DNA from: Paraburkholderia sp. SOS3
Lineage (GTDB): Bacteria > Pseudomonadota > Gammaproteobacteria > Burkholderiales > Burkholderiaceae
DNA: 64,000 bases
Assembly (NCBI RefSeq): GCF_001922345.1
Contig: NZ_CP018811.1
Span: 1,054,001-1,118,000, forward strand
Direction of reading: 5' to 3'
The notes beneath the pieces were generated by a model. That model worked only from the letters and a program-made list of their open reading frames with translations, searched no databases and was not told the origin of the DNA. Position 1 is the stretch's first letter, and each line of letters opens with the position of its first letter. Positions 8,782-16,775 of this stretch are shown here, piece after piece. The position numbers and the translations under genes were made by a program.

Positions 8782-9149
8782 AATTTGATCGGTTGTCGTG
8801 CCGTCCCGCAGAGGCGAAAGACGAACGATCTGGTCGGGCGGCTTGCGCTGCTGCGCTTGTGGTGATGGCGAACGGCTGCAATTGGGTAGGCTGCGGTCGC
8901 TCGGAACGTAGCGACGAACGTCTCCTCCTGGCCGGCTGCAGCCCCGCGCAGTCGCCCCGACGCGCCCCGAATCGACCTGTGCAGCCATCTCGAGCGCGTC
9001 GTCAACTTCGACGCCGCGCTATCGGACCGTGCTTTCAAGCCTGGTATGGCCAAGCTGAAGATGTGCGGCGCGGAGCTTTTCGTCCGGCGTTAAATCAGCA
9101 ACCCCTTGTGACAACTTCGAAGCCGATAACGGCAGTCCGTGTGTGAGCA
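8782..9149. other. gene-free gap between convergent genes, holds a repeat copy
   Basis: No convincing coding sequence lies between the GlxA regulator and the convergent TetR gene. The segment 8864-8920 is an inverted relative of a repeat also found near 22.6 kb and 60.2 kb. The rest has no recognisable feature. Confidence 0.55.
8864..8920 (-). repeat. dispersed intergenic repeat, inverted copy
   Basis: On the minus strand this segment reads GTCGCT, then CCGAGCG, then ACCCAATTGC. That is the same order of blocks as in the plus-strand copies at 22555 and 60138. It is the most diverged of the three and the correspondence is by eye. Confidence 0.4.
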
Positions 9150-9743
9150 CTACCGCGCCCCTGTCTCGTCACCCGGTCCCCGGGCGAACGTCACGAGATC
9201 GCTCAATTCCTTGAACGCGTGTTCGACCTGGACGCCGAGATCCGTCGATCCGTTTTCGAACCAGGCGGCCACTGCCTGACTCAGCGCCGCCATTCCGACT
9301 TGTGCCGCCAGGCTGGCGGCCCGGTCGGGCACGCCGCGCTGCCGGAATGCCTCGACGAGCGCCGCCATGACGGCGCGGGACTTCGTCTGCGCCCGCTCCT
9401 GCAAGGCGGGGTGGGCCGCGATGATGTGTCGACGCGGCTCGGTAAACGAGCGGTTCTGGATGAAGAGCGGCTCGACCGACGGGAACGCGCGAAAGAGCGC
9501 TTCCAGCGGACCGACACCCGACGGAACGCTCGCCACCGCGCTCGTCAGTGTCGAGATGAACTCGTCTTCCCCGCCGAACAGCACTTCGCGCTTATCGGGG
9601 AAATGACGAAAGAAAGTGCGCTGCGTGACACCGGCCTCAGCCGCAATGTCGGCCGCCGTCGTGTCGTCGTAACCACGGGTTTGATAGAGCTTGAGCGCCG
9701 CTTCCTGAAGACGGCGTCGCACTTTCTCGGGATCTCTGGGCAT
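9150..9743 (-). CDS. TetR/AcrR family transcriptional regulator
   Basis: A 197-residue repressor. The N-terminal helix-turn-helix covers about residues 10-55 (LQEAALKLYQTRGYDDTTAADIAAEAGVTQRTFFRHF interrupted by loop residues, ending in PDKREVLF). The C-terminal ligand domain is of the mycofactocin/TetR_C type (ARGPGDETGAR end). Start at 9743 is MPRDPEKVRR. It is divergent from an oxidoreductase, and two abutting 25-bp operator-like elements begin only 11 bp from its start codon. It therefore probably represses both itself and the oxidoreductase. An inducing ligand, perhaps a substrate of that enzyme, is inferred. Confidence 0.9.
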   Translation of the reverse strand: MPRDPEKVRRRLQEAALKLYQTRGYDDTTAADIAAEAGVTQRTFFRHFPDKREVLFGGEDEFISTLTSAVASVPSGVGPLEALFRAFPSVEPLFIQNRSFTEPRRHIIAAHPALQERAQTKSRAVMAALVEAFRQRGVPDRAASLAAQVGMAALSQAVAAWFENGSTDLGVQVEHAFKELSDLVTFARGPGDETGAR

Positions 9744-9754
9744 GATTCACCAAT

Positions 9755-9804
9755 GGTATTGTCACAAGCTGACTTTACGCGTATCGTCAGCATATGACGA
9801 TACG
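9755..9804. promoter_or_regulatory. two abutting 25-bp dyad operators
   Basis: Positions 9780-9804 form a perfect dyad, CGTATCGTCA and TGACGATACG around a 5-bp centre. Positions 9755-9779 are a second copy in the same register (17 of 25 bases identical, GTA..GTCA / TGAC..TAC kept). The two copies touch without a gap between the TetR gene and the oxidoreductase. They are very likely binding sites for the TetR protein. Confidence 0.8.
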
Positions 9805-9888
9805 CTATCGTTGTTCTCGGGCCGCCGCAAGCGTGGCAGAGGCGACCGCGCGTCTCGCATCTGTTGCCAACCGTCACGGAGAATTGCG

Positions 9889-10845
9889 ATGTCGGGTTCC
9901 GATCCATCAACGATGAAAGCCCTTTGGGTTCAGCGCTATGGTGCGCCGGCCGATGTGCTGCATCTGGCCGATGTTCCTCTGCCCGCACCGCGGGCTGGGC
10001 AGGTGCGTGTACGGGTTCATGCGTGCGCTTTCAATCCGGCCGACTGGGCGGTATGCCAGGGTTTCTTTCCGCTGCCGCCGCCGCGCGGCATCGGCTTCGA
10101 CGTGGCGGGGACGGTCGATGCGATCGGGGAGGGCGTCGCTGACGTCGCCATCGGCGATCGCGTGTTCGGCGTTCCCGACTATCTCGGCTATCCCACCGCG
10201 GGCGCGGCGGAATTCGCCGTCCTGAAAGTATGGTTCGCCGTGCCGCACGGGTTGAGCCTCGAGCACGCGGCGTGTCTCCCCATGGCGGTGGAAACGGCCA
10301 CCCGCAGCATCGACCTGCTTGGTCTATCGAAAGGGCAAACCATCATGATCAACGGCGGCGGGACGATGACCGGGTTCGCCGCTGTTCAGATCGCGCTGCT
10401 GCGAGGCGCCCATGTGATCGCCAGCGCCGGCGAAACGTTCGCTGATCGCTTGCGTGCGCTGGGCGCGAAAGTGACACCGTACGGCGAAGGGATGGTCGAG
10501 CGTGTTCGCGAGATCGCGCAAGGCGCGACCGATTTCGCCTTGCATACCGCGCGTGTCGAAGGCGTGCTGCCCGACCTCGTACGGATCGTGGGCGGCGACC
10601 CTCTCCGGGTCATGAGCTTCAGCGATTTCGACGAGGGCGGACTCGGCGTTCGCACGACAGGGCGCGAGAAGGGCGTGGTGCATCGCTACGACGTGCTCGG
10701 ACACTACGCACGACTGGCCGCCGTCGGGCAGTTCGCCATTCCGGTCGCGCGCACGTTTACGTGGGAAGACTGGCGAGAAGCGGTCGAACTGAGCATGGCC
10801 GGGCGCGCGCACGGCAAGCTGCTGCTCATTCCCGGACCGCGTTGA
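9889..10845 (+). CDS. zinc-less MDR-type oxidoreductase (quinone reductase family)
   Basis: A 318-residue NADPH-dependent enzyme of the medium-chain dehydrogenase/reductase superfamily. The GroES-like half contains MKALWVQRYGAPADVLHLADVP, ACAFNPADW and GFDVAGTVDAIGEGV. The nucleotide half contains IMINGGGTMTGFAAVQIALLRGA, a Rossmann-type glycine stretch. Zinc-binding cysteines of alcohol dehydrogenases are lacking, as in quinone or enoyl reductases. Start at 9889 with GGAGA upstream; the ATG at 9913 (MKALW) is an alternative. It is divergent from the TetR regulator that probably controls it. Substrate unknown; reactive carbonyls or quinones are plausible. Confidence 0.88.
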   Translation: MSGSDPSTMKALWVQRYGAPADVLHLADVPLPAPRAGQVRVRVHACAFNPADWAVCQGFFPLPPPRGIGFDVAGTVDAIGEGVADVAIGDRVFGVPDYLGYPTAGAAEFAVLKVWFAVPHGLSLEHAACLPMAVETATRSIDLLGLSKGQTIMINGGGTMTGFAAVQIALLRGAHVIASAGETFADRLRALGAKVTPYGEGMVERVREIAQGATDFALHTARVEGVLPDLVRIVGGDPLRVMSFSDFDEGGLGVRTTGREKGVVHRYDVLGHYARLAAVGQFAIPVARTFTWEDWREAVELSMAGRAHGKLLLIPGPR

Positions 10846-10936
10846 ACGGCGGCTTCCAGAGGGGAATCCGACGCTCGAGGCGTCGCATCTGCGGCCGAGT
10901 TCGACGCGAGCGCGCGGGGGAACATCGGCCCTCCGT

Positions 10937-11782
10937 TCAGCGATGTCTGGAATGCACGGCGAGCAACTGCCGGTGGCGTGCTGCGGTTTCGTCATCGGCG
11001 GGGAACATGCATTCCAGCCGTAACTCCTGTGCCGCGACGTTCTGCGGCGCGCCGACGGTGGTGACCATCGAGAAGTATCGAAGCACGGCTCCCTCGCTCA
11101 TGAAGCCAATCGGAATCATCGGCATCGTGGGTGCGACGCACGTCCCAAGATGCATCTTCCAGTCGCGCGGCACGTCTGGATAGGCAAGCAGTTCGTCGAG
11201 CAGACGTCTGGTGCCGGCATCGACCATGTGGCCGACCGATTCCCTGTGCACGCGTTGCAGCAAGCTTCGCGAGACCGTGTCCCAATCGGCCACGAAGGGA
11301 CGCATCCCCTGCGGATCGAATATCAGATGCAGCATGTTGCGCGGGCCTTTGCGCGAGGCCATGTCGATGAAGCAGTCGAAGAAGAGCGGCGCCGCGTCGT
11401 TGGTCATCAGGACATTCCAGTGGCGATCCATCACGATCGCGGGAAAGGGTTCGTGCTGGCGAACGACCTGTTCGAGCGCGCCGATGACGCTATGCATCTC
11501 CTGTGCGTTCCATGGCGCCTCTGAATACATGGGTGCGTAGCCGGCAGCGAGCAACAGGGCATTGCGCTCGCGCAGCGGCACATCGAGCGTCTGTGCAAGC
11601 GTCAGCAGCGTGTCCCGGCCGGGCACGCTGCGCCCGCTTTCGATGAAACTGATCTGACGCTGCGAGACGCCTGCCTCGAGCGACAGATCGAGCTGACTCA
11701 TGCCACGCACGTCGCGCCAGTACCGCAGCAGGCCGCCGAGTTCGCTCGGCAGCGCTTTCGCATCGGGACTGGTGGCGTTCAT
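10937..11782 (-). CDS. XRE-family regulator with MmyB ligand domain
   Basis: A 281-residue transcriptional regulator. Residues about 15-75 form an XRE helix-turn-helix (GGLLRYWRDVRGMSQLDL, then GVSQRQISFIESGRS). Residues about 105-270 form the PAS-like MmyB domain (VMDRHWNVLMTNDAAPLFF, PRNMLHLIFDP, LLAYPDVPRDW). The start MNATSPD at 11782 has GGGGGAG upstream. It follows a CMD-family gene by 37 bp on the same strand, so the two form an operon. Part of this gene is duplicated as a decayed copy at 30.9 kb. Related MmyB regulators control nearby redox enzymes, so control of its own operon is likely. Confidence 0.9.
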   Translation of the reverse strand: MNATSPDAKALPSELGGLLRYWRDVRGMSQLDLSLEAGVSQRQISFIESGRSVPGRDTLLTLAQTLDVPLRERNALLLAAGYAPMYSEAPWNAQEMHSVIGALEQVVRQHEPFPAIVMDRHWNVLMTNDAAPLFFDCFIDMASRKGPRNMLHLIFDPQGMRPFVADWDTVSRSLLQRVHRESVGHMVDAGTRRLLDELLAYPDVPRDWKMHLGTCVAPTMPMIPIGFMSEGAVLRYFSMVTTVGAPQNVAAQELRLECMFPADDETAARHRQLLAVHSRHR

Positions 11783-11819
11783 CGGACTCCCCCAATTGAC
11801 ATGGATGACCAGGGATGAC

Positions 11820-12377
11820 TCAGGGTACAGGCGCATGCCAGGCGAAGGCATCGAACTGCGCTTCGAGCGGCGGGTGCGTCACGCTGCTCGTGTAGTTCGT
11901 GATCGTCGATGCGGCCACCACCGCGATGACCTCGAGTATCTGCTCGATGGTGAACCCCGCTTCGAGAAAGCGCTTCTGGTCCGATTCGGCCAGGTGGCCG
12001 CGTTTTTCTATCAGCGTGCGCGCGAGTGCCGATAGCGCAGCCAGTGCAGGGTCGGCAGGCAAGGCGCCATGCCGGAGCGCATCGATATCGGCGCGGTGTA
12101 CGCCCTGCTTCAACGCGAGCGCCGTGTGAAACGCGACCGGCCATTCGCTGGCGTTCGCGACGGCATTGGTGAGCAACACTGTCTGAATCTGCGGCTCGGT
12201 CAGGCTGCTCGCATGGACGCGCTGGAACAGGCCCACGAAGCCGTTGATCAGCACCGGCGACCCGGCCATCGTGGCCGCGATATTCGGGATCAGCCCGAAC
12301 GCCTGTTGCAATTGCTGGAGCATGGGCCTCGATTGCGCGGGAGCGGTTTCGACTGTGTAAGCGGTAAAACTGGGCAT
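11820..12377 (-). CDS. carboxymuconolactone-decarboxylase-family protein lacking CXXC
   Basis: A 185-residue AhpD-fold protein (MPSFTAYTVE...FGLIPNIAATMAGSP). It aligns residue for residue with the paralogue at 25592. The redox-active Cys77 and Cys80 of that protein are Ser77 and Pro80 here, while His84 is kept (NASEWPVAFHT). It therefore cannot use the usual disulfide chemistry and may be a structural, proton-relay or non-redox member. Start at 12377 has GGGAGA upstream. It is the first gene of the XRE operon, and a palindrome lies 78 bp upstream. A decayed second copy is at 31.1 kb. Confidence 0.88.
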   Translation of the reverse strand: MPSFTAYTVETAPAQSRPMLQQLQQAFGLIPNIAATMAGSPVLINGFVGLFQRVHASSLTEPQIQTVLLTNAVANASEWPVAFHTALALKQGVHRADIDALRHGALPADPALAALSALARTLIEKRGHLAESDQKRFLEAGFTIEQILEVIAVVAASTITNYTSSVTHPPLEAQFDAFAWHAPVP

Positions 12378-12839
12378 GGTATCTCCCGGGAGATGAGCGC
12401 TACCGGAATGGAGGCGCGACAGCCGAAGAGTAGAGGTGGTCGTTCATTGTGCCAATTACATCCCATGTAATCAGCGCTGCGAACCGTGGCATGCGGCGTA
12501 TGGAATTGTCGTGCGGGATGAGCGGGGATCCAGCCGAGTCCTGCCTTCTTCCTGCGTTCGCGGCTAGCTGAACGACGGCTGGCCAAGCTCGTCGTCCATC
12601 GCGGCCCAATGCCCATTGGTGCCGTGCCCGGGTTCGACGACTGCGCCGGCAAACGCGCGATCCGGAATAGCGCTTGCTGATAGGACACGGTGTGTCATTT
12701 CGAGAGGTTGCAGCCATGAGAAAAAGACCGCAAGGCCCCGTCCTATCCGTTCGCGTCCCCGGCGAAGCGCGCCGATTATCGGCGAGGATCCGGATGCGTG
12801 TCGTTCCAACGCTCGTCCACGTTTTGCGAAGGCTAGTCG
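12378..12839. other. promoter region of the CMD-XRE operon and gap
   Basis: This gap holds the leader of the minus-strand operon, including the palindrome at 12455-12471. It also holds a plus-strand 44-codon reading frame at 12716, ending at the start of the DUF4396 gene. I regard that frame as unsupported because it is arginine-rich and resembles no known peptide. Nothing else was recognised. Confidence 0.5.
12455..12471. promoter_or_regulatory. palindrome upstream of the CMD-XRE operon
   Basis: ATTACA-TCCCA-TGTAAT, a perfect dyad with 6-bp arms. The same element, extended to 8-bp arms and with an identical centre, survives in the decayed copy at 31283-31303. Conservation amid otherwise diverging sequence suggests a binding site, probably for the XRE/MmyB regulator. 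Confidence 0.6.
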
Positions 12840-13547
12840 ATGCTCAATAGCAGCTTTCCGAACTGGTTGCATATCCTGTCACTCGTATGGATCGTGCTGG
12901 GGGTGCTGTGCGCCGTCGCAATCGCGGTCGACGAATTCAGATACCCGCAGAAAATGTGGATCATGAATCTCGTATGGCCGCTCACAGCATTGTTCGGTAC
13001 GGTCATCTGGCTCGCCGCCTATTTCGCGTGGGGCCGTCATGCGCCCGGTAGCCATCGCCAGCGGCAGCCCTTTGCAGTGATGGTGACGAAAGGAACAAGC
13101 CACTGCGGGGCAGGTTGCACGCTCGCGGACATCATCGTCGAATGGTCGGCGTTCGCCTTTCCCGCATTGGCGATGTCGTTCGGGTGGCATCGAATATTCA
13201 GCGAAAAGACATTCGCTGTCTGGATTCCGGACTTCATCGTCGCATTTCTGCTGGGCATCGCGTTTCAGTACTTCACGATCAAGCCGATGCGCGACCTGTC
13301 GGTCGGACAGGGTTTGGCCGCTGCCATTAAAGCAGACATCGGATCCATCAGTGCGTGGCAAGTGGGCATGTATGCGGCAATGGGCGCGATTCAGTTTCAG
13401 TGGTTCAGGCCGGCCTACGGACAGGTGGCGAGCGTCGCGAGTCCGGAGTTCTGGTTCGCCATGCAGCTTGCGATGCTCGCCGGATTCGTTACCAGCTTTC
13501 CGGTCAACTGGTGGCTGCTGCGGGTCGGCGTAAAGGAAAAGATGTGA
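12840..13547 (+). CDS. DUF4396 domain membrane protein
   Basis: A 235-residue integral membrane protein with about six hydrophobic helices (near 9-30, 40-63, 99-115, 127-145, 172-190, 208-228). The hallmark is TKGTSHCGAGCTLADIIVEW with H88, C89 and C93, a likely metal-binding or redox site, known from DUF4396 proteins. The start at 12840 opens the first helix directly. It stands between the CMD-XRE operon and the MarR operon with no clear partner. Function is unknown for the family. Confidence 0.85.
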   Translation: MLNSSFPNWLHILSLVWIVLGVLCAVAIAVDEFRYPQKMWIMNLVWPLTALFGTVIWLAAYFAWGRHAPGSHRQRQPFAVMVTKGTSHCGAGCTLADIIVEWSAFAFPALAMSFGWHRIFSEKTFAVWIPDFIVAFLLGIAFQYFTIKPMRDLSVGQGLAAAIKADIGSISAWQVGMYAAMGAIQFQWFRPAYGQVASVASPEFWFAMQLAMLAGFVTSFPVNWWLLRVGVKEKM

Positions 13548-13606
13548 GCAGCCGGCCGGCGGTGCGAAGCCCGCTAGCGTCCTTTCCCGATACCAGGGTC
13601 GGCGAA

Positions 13607-13639
13607 TATACAGCTAATCTGTACAGTTAGACTGTATAT
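13607..13639. promoter_or_regulatory. putative MarR operator cluster
   Basis: Three CTGTA-type half-site elements lie in tandem: ATATACAG at 13607, the perfect palindrome CTGTACAG in the centre, and CTGTATAT at 13632. The block ends 16 bp before the MarR start codon at 13656 and overlaps the AT-rich promoter zone. Autorepression by the MarR protein is the natural reading. Confidence 0.65.
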
Positions 13640-13655
13640 GTGCTATCGTCTTTTT

Positions 13656-14108
13656 ATGACGAAACAATCAAACACGTCCGAGACGCCCGAGTTGGCCGCT
13701 CTGGCCGGCGAGCTGCGCATTTCGCTGGGCAAACTGATTCGACGGCTGCGGGATCAGGCACATCCGGGCGACTTCACTTCGGCCCAGAAGTCGGTTCTTT
13801 TGCGCCTGGATCGCGACGGGGCCGCCACGGTCTCCGCTCTCGCCCGGGCAGAGAGCGTGCGTCCGCAATCCATGCGCGTCACGGTCGCCGGTCTGGAAGC
13901 GATGGGGGCCGTGAGGGGTGAGTCCGACCCGGCCGATGGCCGGCAAACGCTAATAAGCCTGACCCCGCGTTTCCGGAAACAGCTCAAGGCAAGCCGCGCT
14001 GCCAAAGAAGACTGGCTGGTGCGCGCCCTCCAGGCGCAACTGTCTGCGCGGGAACAAGGCGAACTCATGGCCGCGATCAAACTGCTACAGCGACTCGCCG
14101 ACTTCTAA
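13656..14108 (+). CDS. MarR family transcriptional regulator
   Basis: A 150-residue winged helix-turn-helix protein. Recognition region: DFTSAQKSVLLRLDRDGAATVSALARAESVRPQSMRVTVAGLEAMGAV. Wing: ESDPADGRQTLISLTPRFRKQL. I choose ATG 13656 over the upstream one at 13638, which lies within the operator block. It leads a run of four same-strand genes (isochorismatase-like hydrolase, small membrane protein, MFS exporter) and probably represses the whole operon. Confidence 0.9.
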   Translation: MTKQSNTSETPELAALAGELRISLGKLIRRLRDQAHPGDFTSAQKSVLLRLDRDGAATVSALARAESVRPQSMRVTVAGLEAMGAVRGESDPADGRQTLISLTPRFRKQLKASRAAKEDWLVRALQAQLSAREQGELMAAIKLLQRLADF

Positions 14109-14137
14109 GCCATTCCCGGTCCCTTTCACGAAATAAC

Positions 14138-14701
14138 ATGGCTCTTTCCACGCTCGATCCGAACACCGCCCTCATCATCGTCGACTTGCAAAAGGGCATC
14201 GTCGGCTCCTCCTTCATCCATCCCATTGACGGGATCGTGAGTCGTTCGCGCGCGCTGCTCGACGCGTTTCGCGAACGCGGCCTGCCGGTCGTCCTCGTCA
14301 ACGTTGCCGGGGTAGCGCCTGGCCGCACCGAGCGGCAGCGCCGCAGCGAACCGTATCCGGCTGGGTGGACGGATTTCATCCCCGAGCTTGATCAGCAGCC
14401 CGGCGATATCGTCGTGACGAAGCGAACCTGGGGCGCGTTCGCCAGCACCGACCTCGAAAACCGGCTGAAGTCGATCGGCGTCACCCAGGTCGTCGTCGCC
14501 GGTGTCGCCACCGGAACGGGCGTCGAGTCGACCGCACGCCAGGCGTACGAGCATGGCTTCAACGTCACGTTAGCCCTCGACGCCATGACTGATGCGCGTC
14601 CCGAGGCTCACGAATACAGCATCCAGAACGTCTTCCCGAAGCTGGGCGAAACCGGCACAGCGCAGGACATCATCGACCTGCTGGCAACGAGGAGCGTCTA
14701 G
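14138..14701 (+). CDS. isochorismatase-family hydrolase lacking the catalytic Cys
   Basis: A 187-residue protein of the isochorismatase-like fold. D16 (IIVDLQKG) and K95 (VVTKRTWGAF) of the catalytic set are present. The position normally held by the nucleophilic cysteine (TSxCVESTA) is G128 in GVATGTGVESTARQAYEHG. This excludes the amidase mechanism of nicotinamidase-like members but is compatible with acid-base members such as EntB or PhzD. It follows the MarR gene and precedes a membrane protein and an exporter, so its product or substrate may be exported. Confidence 0.88.
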   Translation: MALSTLDPNTALIIVDLQKGIVGSSFIHPIDGIVSRSRALLDAFRERGLPVVLVNVAGVAPGRTERQRRSEPYPAGWTDFIPELDQQPGDIVVTKRTWGAFASTDLENRLKSIGVTQVVVAGVATGTGVESTARQAYEHGFNVTLALDAMTDARPEAHEYSIQNVFPKLGETGTAQDIIDLLATRSV

Positions 14702-14703
14702 GA

Positions 14704-15033
14704 ATGGCATGGCTTCATTTTGTGTCGTGGTTCCTGGGCGGTGCCTTTCTCACGAACGCTGTACCGCACTACGTGAGCGGCCTGATGGGAAGGCCGTTTC
14801 AAAGTCCATTCGCGAAACCGCCGGGGGAAGGGCTGTCGTCGTCGACCGTGAACCTGCTCTGGGGTTTTTTCAATCTGATTTTCGGCTATCTGCTCGTTTG
14901 CCGTGTCGGCAATTTCGACCTGAGAGACACGAGTGATGTCCTCGCGCTCGGGCTCGGCTCGCTGGCACTCGGGTTGTACACGGCGCGACATTTTGGCCGC
15001 TTCCACGGCGGCAATACGCCGGGACATTCGTGA
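14704..15033 (+). CDS. small membrane protein of unknown function
   Basis: A 109-residue protein with hydrophobic stretches near residues 5-22, 48-68 and 80-92 (LLWGFFNLIFGYLLVCRVG in the middle). It begins 2 bp after the stop of the hydrolase gene and overlaps the next gene by 4 bp (GTGA), so it is translationally coupled on both sides. I do not recognise the family. Its place before an MFS gene suggests a membrane partner or an independent small permease subunit. Confidence 0.75.
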   Translation: MAWLHFVSWFLGGAFLTNAVPHYVSGLMGRPFQSPFAKPPGEGLSSSTVNLLWGFFNLIFGYLLVCRVGNFDLRDTSDVLALGLGSLALGLYTARHFGRFHGGNTPGHS

Positions 15034-16259
15034 GCGTTCCGGCTGCCGGCGTCTTCCGTTCGCTGAGAAACGTCAACTACCGCGTCTGGGCGGCAGGCGC
15101 GCTGGTTTCCAACGTGGGCACCTGGATGCAACGCACAGCGCAGGACTGGCTCGTGCTGACCCAACTCACCCATCACAATGCGGCGGCCGTGGGCACAGTC
15201 ATGGCGCTCCAGTTCGGGCCGCAGCTCCTGCTGCTGCCCTGGACAGGATTCGCCGCCGATCACTACAACCAGCGCAAACTGCTGATGGCGACCCAGGCCG
15301 TACTGGGCATTCTGGCCTTGATGCTCGGTCTTCTCACGGTGACTGGCATCGTCCAGCTCTGGCACGTCTATGTATTCGCGTTTCTGTCAGGCTGCGCCTC
15401 GGCGTTCGACGCCCCCGTGCGTCAGACATTCGTGGCCGAACTTGTCGGCGATGCGGATCTACCGAACGCGGTCGCGCTCAACTCGACTTCGTTCAACGCG
15501 GCACGGATGATCGGGCCGGCGGTGGCCGGTCTGGTCATCGCTTCGATTGGCACAGGCTGGGCATTTCTGCTGAACGGCGCCAGTTTTCTCGCGGTGCTGG
15601 CGTCCCTGTTTCTGCTGCGCGTGTCCGCTCTGCATGCGAATGCACGAGCACACCGGTCCAAGGGAAGTCTCACCGGGGGATTGCGCTATGTATGGTCCCG
15701 ACCGGACCTCAAGGCGATCCTCGTCATGTTGTTCCTGATCGGCACGTTCGGATTGAATTTCCCGATCTTCATCTCGACCATGGCGGTCAGTGTTTTTCAC
15801 GCCGATGCACGCGGTTACGGACTCCTGTCGTCGATCATGGCCATCGGTACCATTTCGGGGGCACTGCTTGCCGCCGGCCGCGATCGGCCACGGTTCGTGT
15901 CCTTGCCGATCGGCGCGGCGATCTTCGGAATCGGCTGCACGCTGGCCGCTATCGCGCCAGGCTACTGGTTATTCGCTGCCGCGCTAGTCGTCATTGGTGT
16001 GGCCGCCTTGACCTTCACCAACGCCACCAACAGCCTGATGCAGCTCACGACCGAGCCTTCCATGCGGGGACGGGTGATGGCTTTGCGCGTCGCCATCGCA
16101 CTCGGCGGTACGCCGATCGGAGCGCCGCTCGTGGGCTGGGTAGCCGACCATCTGGGGCCGCGCTGGGCTCTTGGTGTCGGCGCAACGTCGGGCATTGCCG
16201 CGGCGATGGTAGCCATCCACGCCATGACGCAACAGATTCATCGGCCACGCGAAGGCTGA
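15030..16259 (+). CDS. MFS exporter, EntS/DHA3-like
   Basis: A 409-residue inner-membrane transporter. Typical elements are FRSLRNVNYRVWAAGALVSNVGTWMQRTAQDWLVL (positions about 9-44, within the first helix), then FDAPVRQTFVAELV, NSTSFNAARMIGPAVAG and GLLSSIMAIGTISGALLAA. They place it with the EntS/DHA3-type efflux carriers. It starts with GTG at 15030 inside the stop of the preceding gene. It is the last gene of the MarR operon. It likely extrudes a small aromatic or a drug; identity unknown. Confidence 0.88.
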   Translation: MSVPAAGVFRSLRNVNYRVWAAGALVSNVGTWMQRTAQDWLVLTQLTHHNAAAVGTVMALQFGPQLLLLPWTGFAADHYNQRKLLMATQAVLGILALMLGLLTVTGIVQLWHVYVFAFLSGCASAFDAPVRQTFVAELVGDADLPNAVALNSTSFNAARMIGPAVAGLVIASIGTGWAFLLNGASFLAVLASLFLLRVSALHANARAHRSKGSLTGGLRYVWSRPDLKAILVMLFLIGTFGLNFPIFISTMAVSVFHADARGYGLLSSIMAIGTISGALLAAGRDRPRFVSLPIGAAIFGIGCTLAAIAPGYWLFAAALVVIGVAALTFTNATNSLMQLTTEPSMRGRVMALRVAIALGGTPIGAPLVGWVADHLGPRWALGVGATSGIAAAMVAIHAMTQQIHRPREG

Positions 16260-16775
16260 TTCGAACCGCACGACTTGCAGTGATGTGGCGATCGGGGCCC
16301 ATTCAGAAGCGGAGCGGGCGCTCCAATGTCCGGCTGAGATCCTCGACCCAGCGCGGTCAGACAATTATCTCCAAGCCGGTCAGTCAGATCCGGATTTAAC
16401 GACCGGAGTGCCACTATGCGACAGCCGCTCTGCCACGTTCGTCGCGGCGCCCGGTCGTCCGTCAAGCGCGCCATTCGTTGCGACAGTCCCCCCGCATTCC
16501 GCACACAAGCGGATACGGACTACCCAGATACATCGGAATCCAGAACGATTCCTGAGGAGGTGAGATTTGCCTCGCGCGCTTTGAAAGTATTCGGAAAGTA
16601 ATGATAGTGAATATTAAAGAAGGTATTTAGAAAGCTAATAGCCTCTATTTATTTATATTCCGATGTTTCAATTCGGTGGCTTCAAACCGTAGATACGCAG
16701 AACGCATCGCCTGATGCATCTGCACTTTCCACAAGTACCGAAAGCGCTATACCGCGAATCTGGAGCCCCCCGAGC
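16260..16775. other. gap with AT-rich promoter zone
   Basis: No gene recognised. The left 330 bp are GC-rich without structure. Positions about 16600-16670 are markedly AT-rich (TATTTATTTATATT in part) compared with the surroundings. They probably carry the promoter of the phosphoesterase that starts at 16776. Confidence 0.5.

Noticed and set aside
12716..12850. 44-codon plus frame before the DUF4396 gene
   Set aside because: Arg-rich, no resemblance to a leader peptide or known small protein.
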